Part shown: positions 25,801-35,434 of the stretch, piece by piece | How positions within the stretch are numbered: position 1 is the stretch's first letter | Layout of the letters: every line of letters begins with the position of its first letter | Origin: Chitinophagaceae bacterium | GTDB taxonomy: Bacteria > Bacteroidota > Bacteroidia > Chitinophagales > Chitinophagaceae | Direction of reading: 5' to 3' | Assembly (NCBI GenBank): GCA_017307755.1 | Contig: JAFKGQ010000007.1 | Span: 124,001-188,000, forward strand | DNA length: 64,000 nucleotides | Notes under the pieces: model-generated | The model's database searches: none | Told to the model about the DNA's origin: nothing | The model's input: only the letters and a program-made list of their open reading frames with translations | Made by a program: the position numbers and the translations under genes

Positions 25801-28800
25801 TGTGTGGAAGGTGCAGAAGACCAACTGGACGGATCAGAATATTACGCTGCAGATAAAAGGGGAAGGCATCAATAACTATCTGTTTATTGGCGCCGATGCC
25901 GGCTTTGGGACTTTTAGCCAGGAGTTACGATTAGACGCCAACGGATCGGTAACGCTCAATTCCAGCCTGCTGACTAATGGCATTTATTTTACGGTCGGCG
26001 CTGACATCAAAGGACCTGCGGGTGTAAATACCGGGATCGCCATGTGGCTAAAGGCGGATGATGGTACTGCTACCGGGACGCAATGGAATGATTTCAGCGG
26101 GAATGCCAATGGCGCTGTGCAGCCGCTGGCAGTATGCCAGGCCTCCGTATTACCGGCGCCTGTCAATTTCAATCCGGCCCTGAAGTTCGACGGGACGAAT
26201 GATTTTATGCAGGCTCCCAGCTTAATGACCGCCTTTGGTACAGGTAACCTGCAGATCTATGCCGTATCCGCAACGGATAACGTGCAGGTCCAATCGCTGT
26301 TCTTTGAGACTGTCAGCAGCGGCTACCCTGTCAATGCACACGTCCCATGGTCTGATGGGAATATTTATTGGGATGCCCCCTATGGCTACAGGGTAAACGC
26401 GCCCTGGGGAGGCAGGCCGGGTGCTCCTTTCCTGTGGTCGTTCCTGCGTTCGCCCGCCGGCATGAGCGCCAATCGCAACAGAACAACGGTAGCGACGTTC
26501 AGCGGCGCCCTGAACAATATTGCCGGCTCCAATGCTCCCTTTGACATCGGCGGGGCGGGCAACGGCATCAACCCTTTTAACGGGAAGATCGCCGAAATGA
26601 TCGTCTATAACAATGCCGGCGCCATTACCGCCACGCAACGCCAGCAGATAGAATCTTACCTGGCCCTGAAATATGGGTTGACCTTATCGCCGGCATCACC
26701 GGTGGATTATCTCGCTTCCGACGGCACATCCTATTGGAGCGCCGGCGTCAACAGCAACTACTACAACCATATCACAGGCATCGGACGGGATAGTATCACC
26801 GCCTTGTACCAGAAACAATCCCGCAGCGTAGACACCGGTTATGTAACCATTGCGCTCGGCAATACCCTGGCGGCTTCGAATACTGTCAATACAGCTACCA
26901 TCACGACGGATAGATCGTTCTTTGTATTTGGCGACAACGGCGGAGCGACAATGTTCTCTACCAAGGTCACCGGTATTACAGGGGTGAATGTGGTGCTGGC
27001 CCGTACCTGGAAAGTGCAGAAGACCAACTGGACGGATCAGAATATTACTTTTGTTACGGATAGCACCCAGCCTGCTGCGCAGTTCCTGGTCATCAGCAAT
27101 AGCCCCACCTTTGGAGCGGGTGCAGTGGCCCTGCCCCTCGCCAATGGAAAAATAACACTGAGCAGCAGTCAGCTGGCGGGTGGCGCTTATTTCACATTCG
27201 GCAATGCATTACGGGCTCCGGGGGGCGTCACTGCCGGCATCGGGGCCTGGTACCGGGGTGATTATGGCCTCACCAGTACCCAATGGAATGACTATAGCGG
27301 GAATGGGTTTAATATTCCACAGCCTAACGCCGGCAATCAGCCGGGTGTATTAGCCAGTGGTACGAATTTTAATCCTGCGGCAAACTTTATTCCTCCCCAG
27401 TATTTTGGGAAGGCAAACGTGGTAGATCAGGCCAGCTCCGTTTTGGGTGCCGGTTCTTTAAATAATATCGCCGTATTCGCCGTTAGCTCCGCCGCTGCGG
27501 GAGCCAACCAGGGAGGAATATTCGATCAGCTTACCACCAACGGGTATGCGGTGGCCGCCTCTCCCTCGTTCAGCAATACCACCATTTACTGGGATGCGCC
27601 TTATGGTTTCCGGCAAAGCGCACCCTGGGGTGGGGCCATCGGCAAGCCGAATGTATGGAGCTTTACCAAGACGATCACCAACATGAGTGTTTTCCGGGAT
27701 CACAACGCCGTGATCAATGTGAACGGAACTTTTGATTACGGCAGCGGCAACGGCGCGAATAATGCTTCCAACATCGGCGTATGGCATGGCAACGGCTATT
27801 TCAGCGGCAGTATCCCGGAATTGATCGTTTATAAGGATATCACGGCATTGTCGGCTACAGACCGTCAGAAGATCGAGTCTTACCTGGCGTTGAAGTATGG
27901 CGTCAGCCTGGATCAGACAGTGGCCACCGATTACCTGGCCAGCGATGGCACTACCAAAATGTGGACGGCGGCAGCCAACACCGGCTATACGAGGCGTATA
28001 ACGGGCATCGGGCGGGATGATCTGGACAGCCTGAACCAGAAACAATCCCTCAGTGTGGATACGGGTATCGTCACCATCGCCGCAGGCACGATCGCCGCCG
28101 CCAATCCTGTCAATACGGCGACGATCGCTAACGACAGATCATTCTTTACTTTTAGTGATAATGGCGCTTCGGCTTCCTATCTGACGCCGGTGACGGGTGT
28201 TGCGGGGGTCAATGTGCGTATGAACCGAGTGTGGAAAGTGCAAAAGACCAACTGGGCCGACCAAAGTATTATGTTAAAATTAGCCGGCGGCACGGCGCAG
28301 ACTTACTTGCTGGTGAGCACCGATCCGACATTTGCTACGGGCAATACGGCTTATGTATTTGCAGACAGTACGATCACGATCAACACCAGCAGCCTGGCGG
28401 GTGGCATCTATTTTACGTTTGCCATTACGGTCAAAGGACCTAATGCCGTCAGCAATGGGGTCCAGGTCTGGCTGCGTGCTGATGACGGCACCGCCGGCGG
28501 CGCTTTATGGAAGGATTACAGCAGGAATGGTAATGATGCGGCCCAGGGCGTCGTGGCGGGTCAGCCAAATACAGATGCAAAGGCATTGAATTTTAATTAT
28601 GCGTTAAACTTCAATGGCAGCAGCGACTTCCTGGACATTCCCACTGCAAGAGTGGACCCCAATACCTCCACCCTATTTGTGGCGGGCAGCGGATCAGGAT
28701 TTTCGACCGTCAGGGAACTGGTGAGCAGCGGTGCGGTAGGCGGCGTTGGAATGGAGTTTAGAATGGTTTCTACAGGTCTGTCCTACCTGGAATCCGATGG

Positions 28801-31800
28801 CACCAATATTGGGGCCACACCCGGCTCCAGTGCGTATGTCGATAACAAACCCTATATTTTCAGCGCAACGCAGTCAAACGCTGCCGGCGGTGTTAAAGTT
28901 TACCAGAATTTCAGGTTGGATAACCAGGGTACCATCGCCTTAAGCCCTGCTACGGCTAACCTTATTTCCATAGGATCGAGAACTATTTCGGGAAGAGCCT
29001 TTTACTGGCTGGGTAACATCGGTGAGGTAGTGATCTACAACCGTGTACTAACGGATCCTGAACGCCAGACGGTAGATTCATACCTCTCGCTGAAATATGG
29101 TATCACGATCAACAATGGCGCTACCAATTACCTTGCATCGGATAATACGGCTTACTGGACAGCCGATGCGACTTATAAGAACCGGGTTACCGGCATCGGG
29201 CGGGATGACAGCACGGCGCTGAATACCAAACAATCGCTGAGCGTGGACACAGGTTTTGTAACCCTTTCGCTCGGTTCGTCTGTGGCGGTCACCAACCAGC
29301 AGAACACCAGTGTGATCACCAATGACAAATCCTTTATGGTATTTGCCGACGACGGGGGCGCGTTGAGCTATTCGGTGCCCGTCAGTGGCGTAAATGTCAC
29401 GCAGCGTATGGCCAGGGTCTGGAAATCGCAAAAGACAAATTGGGCCGACCAGAGCATCACCCTGGTGGCCGCCACACCGGCCAAGAGTATGTACCTCATC
29501 GTCAGCACCAGCGCAAGCTTCACTACGTTGAGCCAGGAGCTGCCGGTGGATGCAACGGGTAAGATCACCTTGAGCTCAAGCTTGCTGCCCAACGGCTCTT
29601 TCTTTACGTTCGCACGTAAACAGCTGCACCCCGGCGGCGTGGTGGGAGCTTCGCTCTGGATACGGGCCGACAATGGCACCAGCAGCACAACGGATAATAC
29701 CGCAATCTCGGGATGGAATGATTTTTCTTCCCTGAGCAACAACCCCACACAAGTTACGGCCGCCAACCAGCCGTTGTTTATGAACAACGCTGTCAGCAAT
29801 ATCAACTTCAACCCCATCGTAAAATTCGATGGTTCCAGCAGCTATATGACGGCTGGCAGCGAGATGACCGCATTCGGCACCGCTAACCTGGCTTCATTTG
29901 CGGTAACGACTACGGATGCGATAAAGACCCAGGTTCTATTTGCCGAATTGACTTCCAATTCAAATTATGCAGAGGTTATCCTACCCTGGTCTGACGCTAA
30001 TCTTTACTGGGATGCTCCGTATCCCAGCGCCCGTGTATCTGTCGCGTGGGGTGGTAATCTGTCCTATCCTTATCTATGGTCGTTCACGCGTTCCACTACC
30101 AATATGACTGTATACAGGAATACGGCATCTATCGTAACGAACAATGCCGCTTATGCGAATGTCGCCGGTAATAATAGTCCATTCATCCTGGGTGAGCAGG
30201 CTACCGGCACCGCGAACTATTTCAATGGGAAAATAGGCGAGCTGATCCTCTATAATAATTCTGTCGCCATGACGGCTACCGATCGTCAGCGCATCCATAC
30301 CTATTTGTCAGTCAAATACGGTATCTCCATGGACCAGACAACAGCCACGGACTACCTGGCCACGGACGGCACGACGAAGATCTGGGATGCGACGGCCAAT
30401 GCTACTTACAAGTATAGTATTACGGGCATCGGCCGGGACGACCTGGAAGGACTGAGCCAGCTGCAAAGCCGGAACAGCGATACCACCCGGCTGCGGATCG
30501 CGATAGGCTTGGGTAGTATCGCCGCGGGCAACCTTGCCAATACGAGTACATTTACAGCGGATAAGAATTACCTGCTCTGGGGAGATGATAATGGCAGCAC
30601 GACATACCAGACGGCTGTCACCGGTGCGACCCCGGCCGCCAATTTCCGCATGACCCGTCTGTGGAAGACACAAGTGACGGGCGCCGTTGGCCCGGTACAG
30701 GTGGCTATTCCGTATAACGCCATTCCCAACCCGGCACAGGCCTATCTCATCGTAAGCGCCGACGCCACATTGGATGCCGCCGATAATTTCTACAAGCTGA
30801 GCCCGGTCAGTATCAACGGGGTCACTTATTATGCGGCTACCGTGACGTTGACCAGCGGCCAGTTCTTCAGCTTTGGCGCCAACCTGAAAGCACCCGGCGG
30901 CGTAGGCGGGGCCGGATTATGGCTGCGCCCGGATTACGGGACTTCCTCCACGACGGATAACGCCGCGATCAACGAATGGCTGGATGCCACCTCGCAGATC
31001 AATTCCGCCCTGCAGCCCACCGCAGCCAACCAGCCGGTGTATAGGAACAATACCACCGACAACGTGAACTTCAACCCCGTGGTGAACTTCACCGCCTCCT
31101 CCAGTCAGTACATGAACCTGGATATTACCAAGCTGCCCACCGGCACGACGGCCAGGACCCTCATCGGCATGGGCCGGCTGAACCCGCTGCCCACAGCGAA
31201 CGCATATCTCATCGGATGGGGTGCAGCCGCTGCGAGCCAGGGTATGGGATTGGCAGACGTCCCCGCCACACCACATGGGGGCTATTTCGTAGGATATGGC
31301 AATGATGTGATCACCCCTGCTAATTTCTGGCAACTGAACAGCTTTAATGAAATGATGGGCGTATGGGCCGGCAATGGCGGCAATGCCTTTATCAACAGCA
31401 GGATGAAGCAGGTGGCCACCCCCATCGCCAAAGCCTGGAACACCGGAACGACAGCAGGGGCACGCGTAGGCAACAGCCCCTGGGGTACAGAATACTGGAA
31501 TGGCGGTATGGGCGACATCATCGTCTATCCCTTCGCTCTGACCGCCACCCAGCAGCAGCAGGTGGAAAGCTACCTGGCCGTCAAATATGGCTATACTATC
31601 GATCAGACGGTCGCCACCAATTACCTGGCCAGCGACGGGACTACGATTACCTGGAATGCTACTACCAATGCCACGTATAAGAACCGTATTACGGGCATCG
31701 GCCGGGATGATCTGACGGCCTTGAATCAGCTTCAGAGCCGTAACCAGGATACCACCAGCGCCGGCTGGGTAACCATCGGGTTGGGTACCGTTGCCGCCAA

Positions 31801-34699
31801 TAATCTGAGTAATAGCAATAGTTTCAGCGCAGACAAGACTTTCCTGCTGTGGGGAGACGACGGCATAGCCGGTACTTCCACCAGTGCGGTGACGGGTGAT
31901 GGCACGATCGCGCTTAACCCTTCGAATGCCTGTGTCACCTTCCGCCGGCTCGGCAAGACGTATAAGGTAGCCGCCACAGGCGCCGTGGGTAGCGTGCAGG
32001 TGCTTGTCAACCTCACTGGTCTTACCCTCGCCAAAAACGCGGGCGACCTGTACCTGGCGATCAACGGCAGCGCTACGTTCAACGGCACTATCACAAAGCT
32101 GGTGGCGGCGACTTCCTTTATGAATAATATCGTTGAATTCGACAATGTCACCCTCAGTGATGGGCAATATTTTACGGTCATCGGACAGAAAGTATTTGCT
32201 CCTTCAAACATCGGCAGCGGGCTTTCCACCTGGCTGAAAGCGGAATCCGGTGTTGTCTTCAACGGCAGCACGGTGCAGGAATGGGACGATCAGGCTGCGG
32301 CTAATCTGAATGCGCTGCAGCCTGCGGCAGCTGGTCAGCCGGGATATGCCGCCAGCGCCGTCAACTTCAACCCGGCCCTGACCTTCAACGGCACCAGCCA
32401 GCGCATGACGATGGACGGCACCAAATTCCCCCTGGGAACCAGCGCCCGGACAGTCATTGCCGTAACATCGGGGGCTCTCACCGCCAGCCATGGTGTCATC
32501 AGCTGGGGCGACCAGGCGCCAACGGGTAATGGTACCCGGTATACCATGGAAATAGGCGGCGGACAACGATCCCTAGAAGTTTCCAACAGCCGATATGGCA
32601 ACACGGGAGGCAACACCACCCTCCCGGGCATCACTACATTTACCAATGCGACAGGCTCTACCAATGCGGCTACCCAGATCTTTGTCAACGGCGCCACCGT
32701 CGGCAATGCCCTGATAACCGTCGGTAATCAGCCCATCAATACCACCTCTCTGCCCACGGCTTATCTGGGTGACAACGTAGTCGGTGGCGGAGGTTTCTGG
32801 TACAATGGCCAGCTCAGCGAGCTGCTGGTATACAACCGGGTGCTGACGGCTGCCGAGCAGCAGATGATCGAAAGCTACCTGGCGATTAAATACGGGGTGA
32901 CGGCCGGCAGGGATTACACTGCCACCGGCAGCGTGCCCACTTTATGGAGCGTGACTGGTGCTGATGCAGGATATAAGAACAATATAGCCGGCATCTGGCG
33001 GCTGGATTGTAACGACCTGTATCAAAAGCAAGCCCAAAGTGTGAATGATCCCAATGAGATCACCATCGGGGCAAATGCCATTGCAGCATCCAATGCCGCC
33101 AACACCACCCTTCTGAACAATGAGAGCTTCCTGGTATGGGGCGCCAATGGCACGACAGCCTATACCTTTAACGGCACTTATAAGGGAACGGCTAACCTGC
33201 GGCTGAACAGGGTCTGGAAGATACGGGATAACGGAGGGGTCGGACAGGTGCAGTTGGCGATACCACAAGCGGCCATCACGGGTGCGGGTGCGCTGTTGGG
33301 CGCATGTGATGCCTACAAGCTGCTGGTTAGCAACAGCTCCACCGATCCTGGTACAGCCTGGGGTCTTTCCAACGCCACCGAATACCCCCTGACAGCCCAA
33401 ACGATCAACGGTGTCGCCTGCTTTGTCGTCAATCTTGGTTTCACCTCCAACAGCGATAGCTATTTCACTTTCGCCCGCACACAGGATGTCGGCGGGACAC
33501 CCTACCTGGTAGCGGATAATTCAGTGAAGGCCACGGGCAGCAGCGATCTGTGCGAGGATAATACCTGGATCTACTTCCTGGATCCCACCGATCATTCCCG
33601 CAGGATCATGGCTATTAAAAAGAATGGCAATACCATTGACAAAAATGATTTCTCGGTGACCATTGATGTGACTACGGATTACAGCAATCCTCCTTCCAGT
33701 GCCCTGGGTAAGGCCGAAACCGTCGGTAGCAAGCGAGCCATATTCCTTATGCGCCGGATGCTGCAGGTGAATTTCACACCCCAGGCTGGTCACAGTATCA
33801 CCACCCCCGTCAACGTCCGTATGTTCCGGGATGACGGCAGTATCGCGCTGAACGAAAAACAAAAGGCGCTGGATAATCTGAATGCGCTTATCGCCGCCCA
33901 AGGCATAACGGTAAACAGCGGCCCTACCTTCCAATGGTTCAAAAGCGGCGGACAGACCATCTCCTCTACCCTCTCCGGGCTGACCCCGGGCGGTGTCCCG
34001 AATACCACCGGCAGCCAGGTGTGGTCGGACGCAGCAGATGGCACCCATGTCTACGGCACCGACGGCATCGTACCCTATGTAGAGTTTAGTAATGTCACCA
34101 GCTTCTCTACATTCGGCGGGGCATGGTTTGTGAACCAGTCGGATGGCAGCGCCCTGCCGGTGGATTTCCTCAGCTTCGATGCAACTAAGACACCGGGCGG
34201 CGTAGACCTGACCTGGTCTGTAGCTCAGCAACAGAACTGCAAGGGCTACCATGTCAGCAGAAGCACCAATGGCATCACCTGGACACGCATCGGATTTGTC
34301 ACCGCCCAATCTCCGGCATCAACAAACACCTATGCATTCACCGATGCGACGCCGGCCGACGGTGACAATTACTACCGTATCGAAGAGGAAGACCTGGACG
34401 GAAGGCTTACTTATTCCATCATAAGAAAGGTGAATACAGGCAACCGCCATTTCACGGTCACAGCCTATCCCATTCCCACACACGACGTGGTTTGGATGAA
34501 TATTGAAACAAGCCAGTATGAAAAGGCGGTGGTGAAGATCGTAGATATGCAGGGTAAGGTCCTGCGAATACAGGAGGTCAGCTTACAGACAGGCCCCAAT
34601 AAAGTGGGATCCGATATCCGTAATCTTTCAGCCGGAGTATATTTCCTGGAGATCACCGGTACATCCGGCAAATGGACAGGAAAGATCATAAAAGAATAA
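22874..34699 (+). CDS. Giant T9SS-exported surface protein with beta-helix and seven repeat modules
   Basis: 3,941-residue secreted protein. Layout: signal peptide (about 1-34, ending SKA-A); a right-handed beta-helix region (about 35-560) starting FPVTNTNDAGPGSLRQAI and rich in N-x-T ladders; a short Ig-like part; then seven modules of about 380-440 residues beginning near residues 668, 1046, 1447, 1854, 2251, 2672 and 3108. Each starts GPxGV...WLRADDGT..W.DFSGN, contains a LamG/concanavalin-like fold, then IESYLALKYG.., ITGIGRD and RVWKVQKTNW. I believe these modules match DUF8202-type repeats of Bacteroidota adhesins. A domain with LPVDFLSFDATK (about 3760) and an Ig/FnIII fold precedes a T9SS type A sorting domain (AYPIPTHDVVW..GKIIKE) that is removed during export. 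Surface attachment or polysaccharide binding is inferred. The ATG start follows a pyrimidine-rich leader. Confidence 0.92.
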   Translation: MYHHLSYDRTRRIGRCFSILLLLALFFSLQSKAASFPVTNTNDAGPGSLRQAILDANATSGGPHAIVFNVYGQITILSTLPTITSNGLTIDGQNRITINSNGTNQIINPFVINANNVAIRNFTLTNNGDIDFTVQPNTTGVTIQNITAYSNTGNFLNAFLYVAGASTNLTVRNITSTDVEPCNGSGPIVGRAFYFTGGVQTNLVMDSIHLSTAANARGCEGVVFRDASVNGLNFTHSHISGFQNGIVFGNSGGPVETANNVLLDHIIVDSLTTGVSIGFYSNFTNTGITIKNTLIDTRVVTSTNDFGDYGFQFNNTTDGITLDSVQLTNVDIYSIWFNGAASNININHTSINKPFVSASAGSQQIRFESTANTVSIKNTVLNGYVDGTGHDAGYGLFFVSNVVGITLDSLTVTSMDGVTGGDGIYVGGAATNFSLNHSRFTKNYDGIEFYNNAPHTNVSILNSSFQNAVRSGIVFNTTNATEQFTLTNDTVAYNASNGVWPYSGNVATNVNLSGCVIHDNGGYGVYMNNSPTNVIISQNSIYNNTGVGIGMDGTGNCSYTGANRPTLVSSTSLGGGQYQLQITIPNISAGALYNIDIYANDPGTSPASGQYYVTTLTGLSAGTSTQTITYNTGPGATGVGFWTATLRIPANSCGTSAFSGPLPIGFKGPAGVNSGIVAWYRADNGANGANWADISGNSNHMTVAGAPNLTTGLVNFNPAFYYNGSSGHLVPATAGVTGAYTLGGLGRLEGTQNARVFTSTTGNKFFGWHGGLENRLYVEAWLDNGNAITNYTKLYTFKRSTSPSAAYEFKGNGLSLMTGGATDAGVWTLAVGETNNAEYSKVFVPEVFIYNRDITPAEMQRVESYMALKYGVTLNNGATNYLATDGTVYWTADATYNRRITGIGRDSTTLLYQKESLSSDTGIVTIALGATVAASNAANTATITADRSFLVFADNNGGTGFGTAIAGAHAKQRMTRVWKVQKTNWTDQNITLQIKGEGINNYLFIGADAGFGTFSQELRLDANGSVTLNSSLLTNGIYFTVGADIKGPAGVNTGIAMWLKADDGTATGTQWNDFSGNANGAVQPLAVCQASVLPAPVNFNPALKFDGTNDFMQAPSLMTAFGTGNLQIYAVSATDNVQVQSLFFETVSSGYPVNAHVPWSDGNIYWDAPYGYRVNAPWGGRPGAPFLWSFLRSPAGMSANRNRTTVATFSGALNNIAGSNAPFDIGGAGNGINPFNGKIAEMIVYNNAGAITATQRQQIESYLALKYGLTLSPASPVDYLASDGTSYWSAGVNSNYYNHITGIGRDSITALYQKQSRSVDTGYVTIALGNTLAASNTVNTATITTDRSFFVFGDNGGATMFSTKVTGITGVNVVLARTWKVQKTNWTDQNITFVTDSTQPAAQFLVISNSPTFGAGAVALPLANGKITLSSSQLAGGAYFTFGNALRAPGGVTAGIGAWYRGDYGLTSTQWNDYSGNGFNIPQPNAGNQPGVLASGTNFNPAANFIPPQYFGKANVVDQASSVLGAGSLNNIAVFAVSSAAAGANQGGIFDQLTTNGYAVAASPSFSNTTIYWDAPYGFRQSAPWGGAIGKPNVWSFTKTITNMSVFRDHNAVINVNGTFDYGSGNGANNASNIGVWHGNGYFSGSIPELIVYKDITALSATDRQKIESYLALKYGVSLDQTVATDYLASDGTTKMWTAAANTGYTRRITGIGRDDLDSLNQKQSLSVDTGIVTIAAGTIAAANPVNTATIANDRSFFTFSDNGASASYLTPVTGVAGVNVRMNRVWKVQKTNWADQSIMLKLAGGTAQTYLLVSTDPTFATGNTAYVFADSTITINTSSLAGGIYFTFAITVKGPNAVSNGVQVWLRADDGTAGGALWKDYSRNGNDAAQGVVAGQPNTDAKALNFNYALNFNGSSDFLDIPTARVDPNTSTLFVAGSGSGFSTVRELVSSGAVGGVGMEFRMVSTGLSYLESDGTNIGATPGSSAYVDNKPYIFSATQSNAAGGVKVYQNFRLDNQGTIALSPATANLISIGSRTISGRAFYWLGNIGEVVIYNRVLTDPERQTVDSYLSLKYGITINNGATNYLASDNTAYWTADATYKNRVTGIGRDDSTALNTKQSLSVDTGFVTLSLGSSVAVTNQQNTSVITNDKSFMVFADDGGALSYSVPVSGVNVTQRMARVWKSQKTNWADQSITLVAATPAKSMYLIVSTSASFTTLSQELPVDATGKITLSSSLLPNGSFFTFARKQLHPGGVVGASLWIRADNGTSSTTDNTAISGWNDFSSLSNNPTQVTAANQPLFMNNAVSNINFNPIVKFDGSSSYMTAGSEMTAFGTANLASFAVTTTDAIKTQVLFAELTSNSNYAEVILPWSDANLYWDAPYPSARVSVAWGGNLSYPYLWSFTRSTTNMTVYRNTASIVTNNAAYANVAGNNSPFILGEQATGTANYFNGKIGELILYNNSVAMTATDRQRIHTYLSVKYGISMDQTTATDYLATDGTTKIWDATANATYKYSITGIGRDDLEGLSQLQSRNSDTTRLRIAIGLGSIAAGNLANTSTFTADKNYLLWGDDNGSTTYQTAVTGATPAANFRMTRLWKTQVTGAVGPVQVAIPYNAIPNPAQAYLIVSADATLDAADNFYKLSPVSINGVTYYAATVTLTSGQFFSFGANLKAPGGVGGAGLWLRPDYGTSSTTDNAAINEWLDATSQINSALQPTAANQPVYRNNTTDNVNFNPVVNFTASSSQYMNLDITKLPTGTTARTLIGMGRLNPLPTANAYLIGWGAAAASQGMGLADVPATPHGGYFVGYGNDVITPANFWQLNSFNEMMGVWAGNGGNAFINSRMKQVATPIAKAWNTGTTAGARVGNSPWGTEYWNGGMGDIIVYPFALTATQQQQVESYLAVKYGYTIDQTVATNYLASDGTTITWNATTNATYKNRITGIGRDDLTALNQLQSRNQDTTSAGWVTIGLGTVAANNLSNSNSFSADKTFLLWGDDGIAGTSTSAVTGDGTIALNPSNACVTFRRLGKTYKVAATGAVGSVQVLVNLTGLTLAKNAGDLYLAINGSATFNGTITKLVAATSFMNNIVEFDNVTLSDGQYFTVIGQKVFAPSNIGSGLSTWLKAESGVVFNGSTVQEWDDQAAANLNALQPAAAGQPGYAASAVNFNPALTFNGTSQRMTMDGTKFPLGTSARTVIAVTSGALTASHGVISWGDQAPTGNGTRYTMEIGGGQRSLEVSNSRYGNTGGNTTLPGITTFTNATGSTNAATQIFVNGATVGNALITVGNQPINTTSLPTAYLGDNVVGGGGFWYNGQLSELLVYNRVLTAAEQQMIESYLAIKYGVTAGRDYTATGSVPTLWSVTGADAGYKNNIAGIWRLDCNDLYQKQAQSVNDPNEITIGANAIAASNAANTTLLNNESFLVWGANGTTAYTFNGTYKGTANLRLNRVWKIRDNGGVGQVQLAIPQAAITGAGALLGACDAYKLLVSNSSTDPGTAWGLSNATEYPLTAQTINGVACFVVNLGFTSNSDSYFTFARTQDVGGTPYLVADNSVKATGSSDLCEDNTWIYFLDPTDHSRRIMAIKKNGNTIDKNDFSVTIDVTTDYSNPPSSALGKAETVGSKRAIFLMRRMLQVNFTPQAGHSITTPVNVRMFRDDGSIALNEKQKALDNLNALIAAQGITVNSGPTFQWFKSGGQTISSTLSGLTPGGVPNTTGSQVWSDAADGTHVYGTDGIVPYVEFSNVTSFSTFGGAWFVNQSDGSALPVDFLSFDATKTPGGVDLTWSVAQQQNCKGYHVSRSTNGITWTRIGFVTAQSPASTNTYAFTDATPADGDNYYRIEEEDLDGRLTYSIIRKVNTGNRHFTVTAYPIPTHDVVWMNIETSQYEKAVVKIVDMQGKVLRIQEVSLQTGPNKVGSDIRNLSAGVYFLEITGTSGKWTGKIIKE
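24875..33480 (+). repeat. Seven in-frame repeat modules of the surface protein
   Basis: Seven direct repeats of about 1.1-1.3 kb inside the surface protein gene, starting near 24877, 26010, 27214, 28435, 29626, 30890 and 32199. Most copies have diverged, but some blocks are identical at DNA level: the 35 bases at 25811-25845 recur exactly at 27014-27048. This points to duplication or gene conversion between copies. Confidence 0.85.
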
Positions 34700-34745
34700 T
34701 AGAAAAAGTAGAGTAGACCCGTTTTGAAATTCAATAGAGAAGTAC

Positions 34746-34769
34746 GACCGGCCCTTTCCAGGGCCGGTC
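34746..34769. terminator. Intrinsic terminator after the surface protein gene
   Basis: GACCGGCCCT-TTCC-AGGGCCGGTC is a perfect 10-base stem followed by TTATTTATTT. It lies between the surface protein gene and the convergent bioD. Confidence 0.88.
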
Positions 34770-34810
34770 TTATTTATTTCCGACCTTCGGACAACGGAGC
34801 TGTGTTCCGC

Positions 34811-35434
34811 TCATGCCAGTATCCTGCGCAATGCCGGGGCGATACGTTCCGCCTCCTGGCGCACCCACGCTGCGTCCGGCTGCCCGGCAAAAGGCACGGA
34901 GCCTATGACAGGGATCCCGCTCCATTGCACGATCTCCTGTTCATAATGCAGATATTGATCATTGAATATCCATCCGGCCACATCCAATCCATGCGTTTTA
35001 CAGACAGCCGCCGTCAGAAGAGAATGATTGATGCTGCCGAGATAATTACGGCTTACCAGTATCACCCGGGCGTCCAGTTTTTTTATCAGATCGAGTACAA
35101 ATTCCCCCTCATTCAGAGGCACCATCAACCCGCCTGCCCCTTCGATCACCAGCGGACGGCCTGGTGGCATAGCGGCGGCTATTGTGTCCAAGCTGATAAC
35201 GATACTCTCCTGCCGGGCGGCAATATGGGGCGAAGCAGGCAGCGCCAGTTTATATGTCTCCGGAAAGGTTCGGGGATCGCTTAGCCTTTCGGCCACCCAT
35301 TCGGTGTCAGTCCCCTGATCATAGCCAGCCTGCACCGGCTTCCAATAGACGGCGCCCAATGCCTCCGTAACGATGGCCGCCGCCACTGTCTTACCGACAT
35401 CCGTGCCTATGCCTGTGATAAAAAGAGGCTTCAT
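34811..35434 (-). CDS. bioD: Dethiobiotin synthetase
   Basis: 207-residue BioD, the ATP-dependent carboxylase that closes the ureido ring of 7,8-diaminononanoate in biotin synthesis. P-loop GIGTDVGKT (8-16), the lysine and substrate motif WKPVQAGYDQG, and VIEGAGGLMVPL are all present. The ATG overlaps the stop of rsmD (ATGA), so it is translationally coupled to a 16S rRNA methylase gene. No other bio gene is in the window. Confidence 0.94.
   Translation of the reverse strand: MKPLFITGIGTDVGKTVAAAIVTEALGAVYWKPVQAGYDQGTDTEWVAERLSDPRTFPETYKLALPASPHIAARQESIVISLDTIAAAMPPGRPLVIEGAGGLMVPLNEGEFVLDLIKKLDARVILVSRNYLGSINHSLLTAAVCKTHGLDVAGWIFNDQYLHYEQEIVQWSGIPVIGSVPFAGQPDAAWVRQEAERIAPALRRILA

Noticed and set aside
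24875..33480. Repeat units considered as a CRISPR array or insertion sequences
   Set aside because: Units are over 1 kb, in-frame and protein-coding, with no spacers or terminal inverted repeats.
23921..34309. Several long minus-strand frames opposite the surface protein gene (for example 23921-25180 and 30917-32167)
   Set aside because: They arise from the low stop frequency opposite a repetitive GC-rich coding sequence; the plus-strand protein has a signal peptide and T9SS domain.
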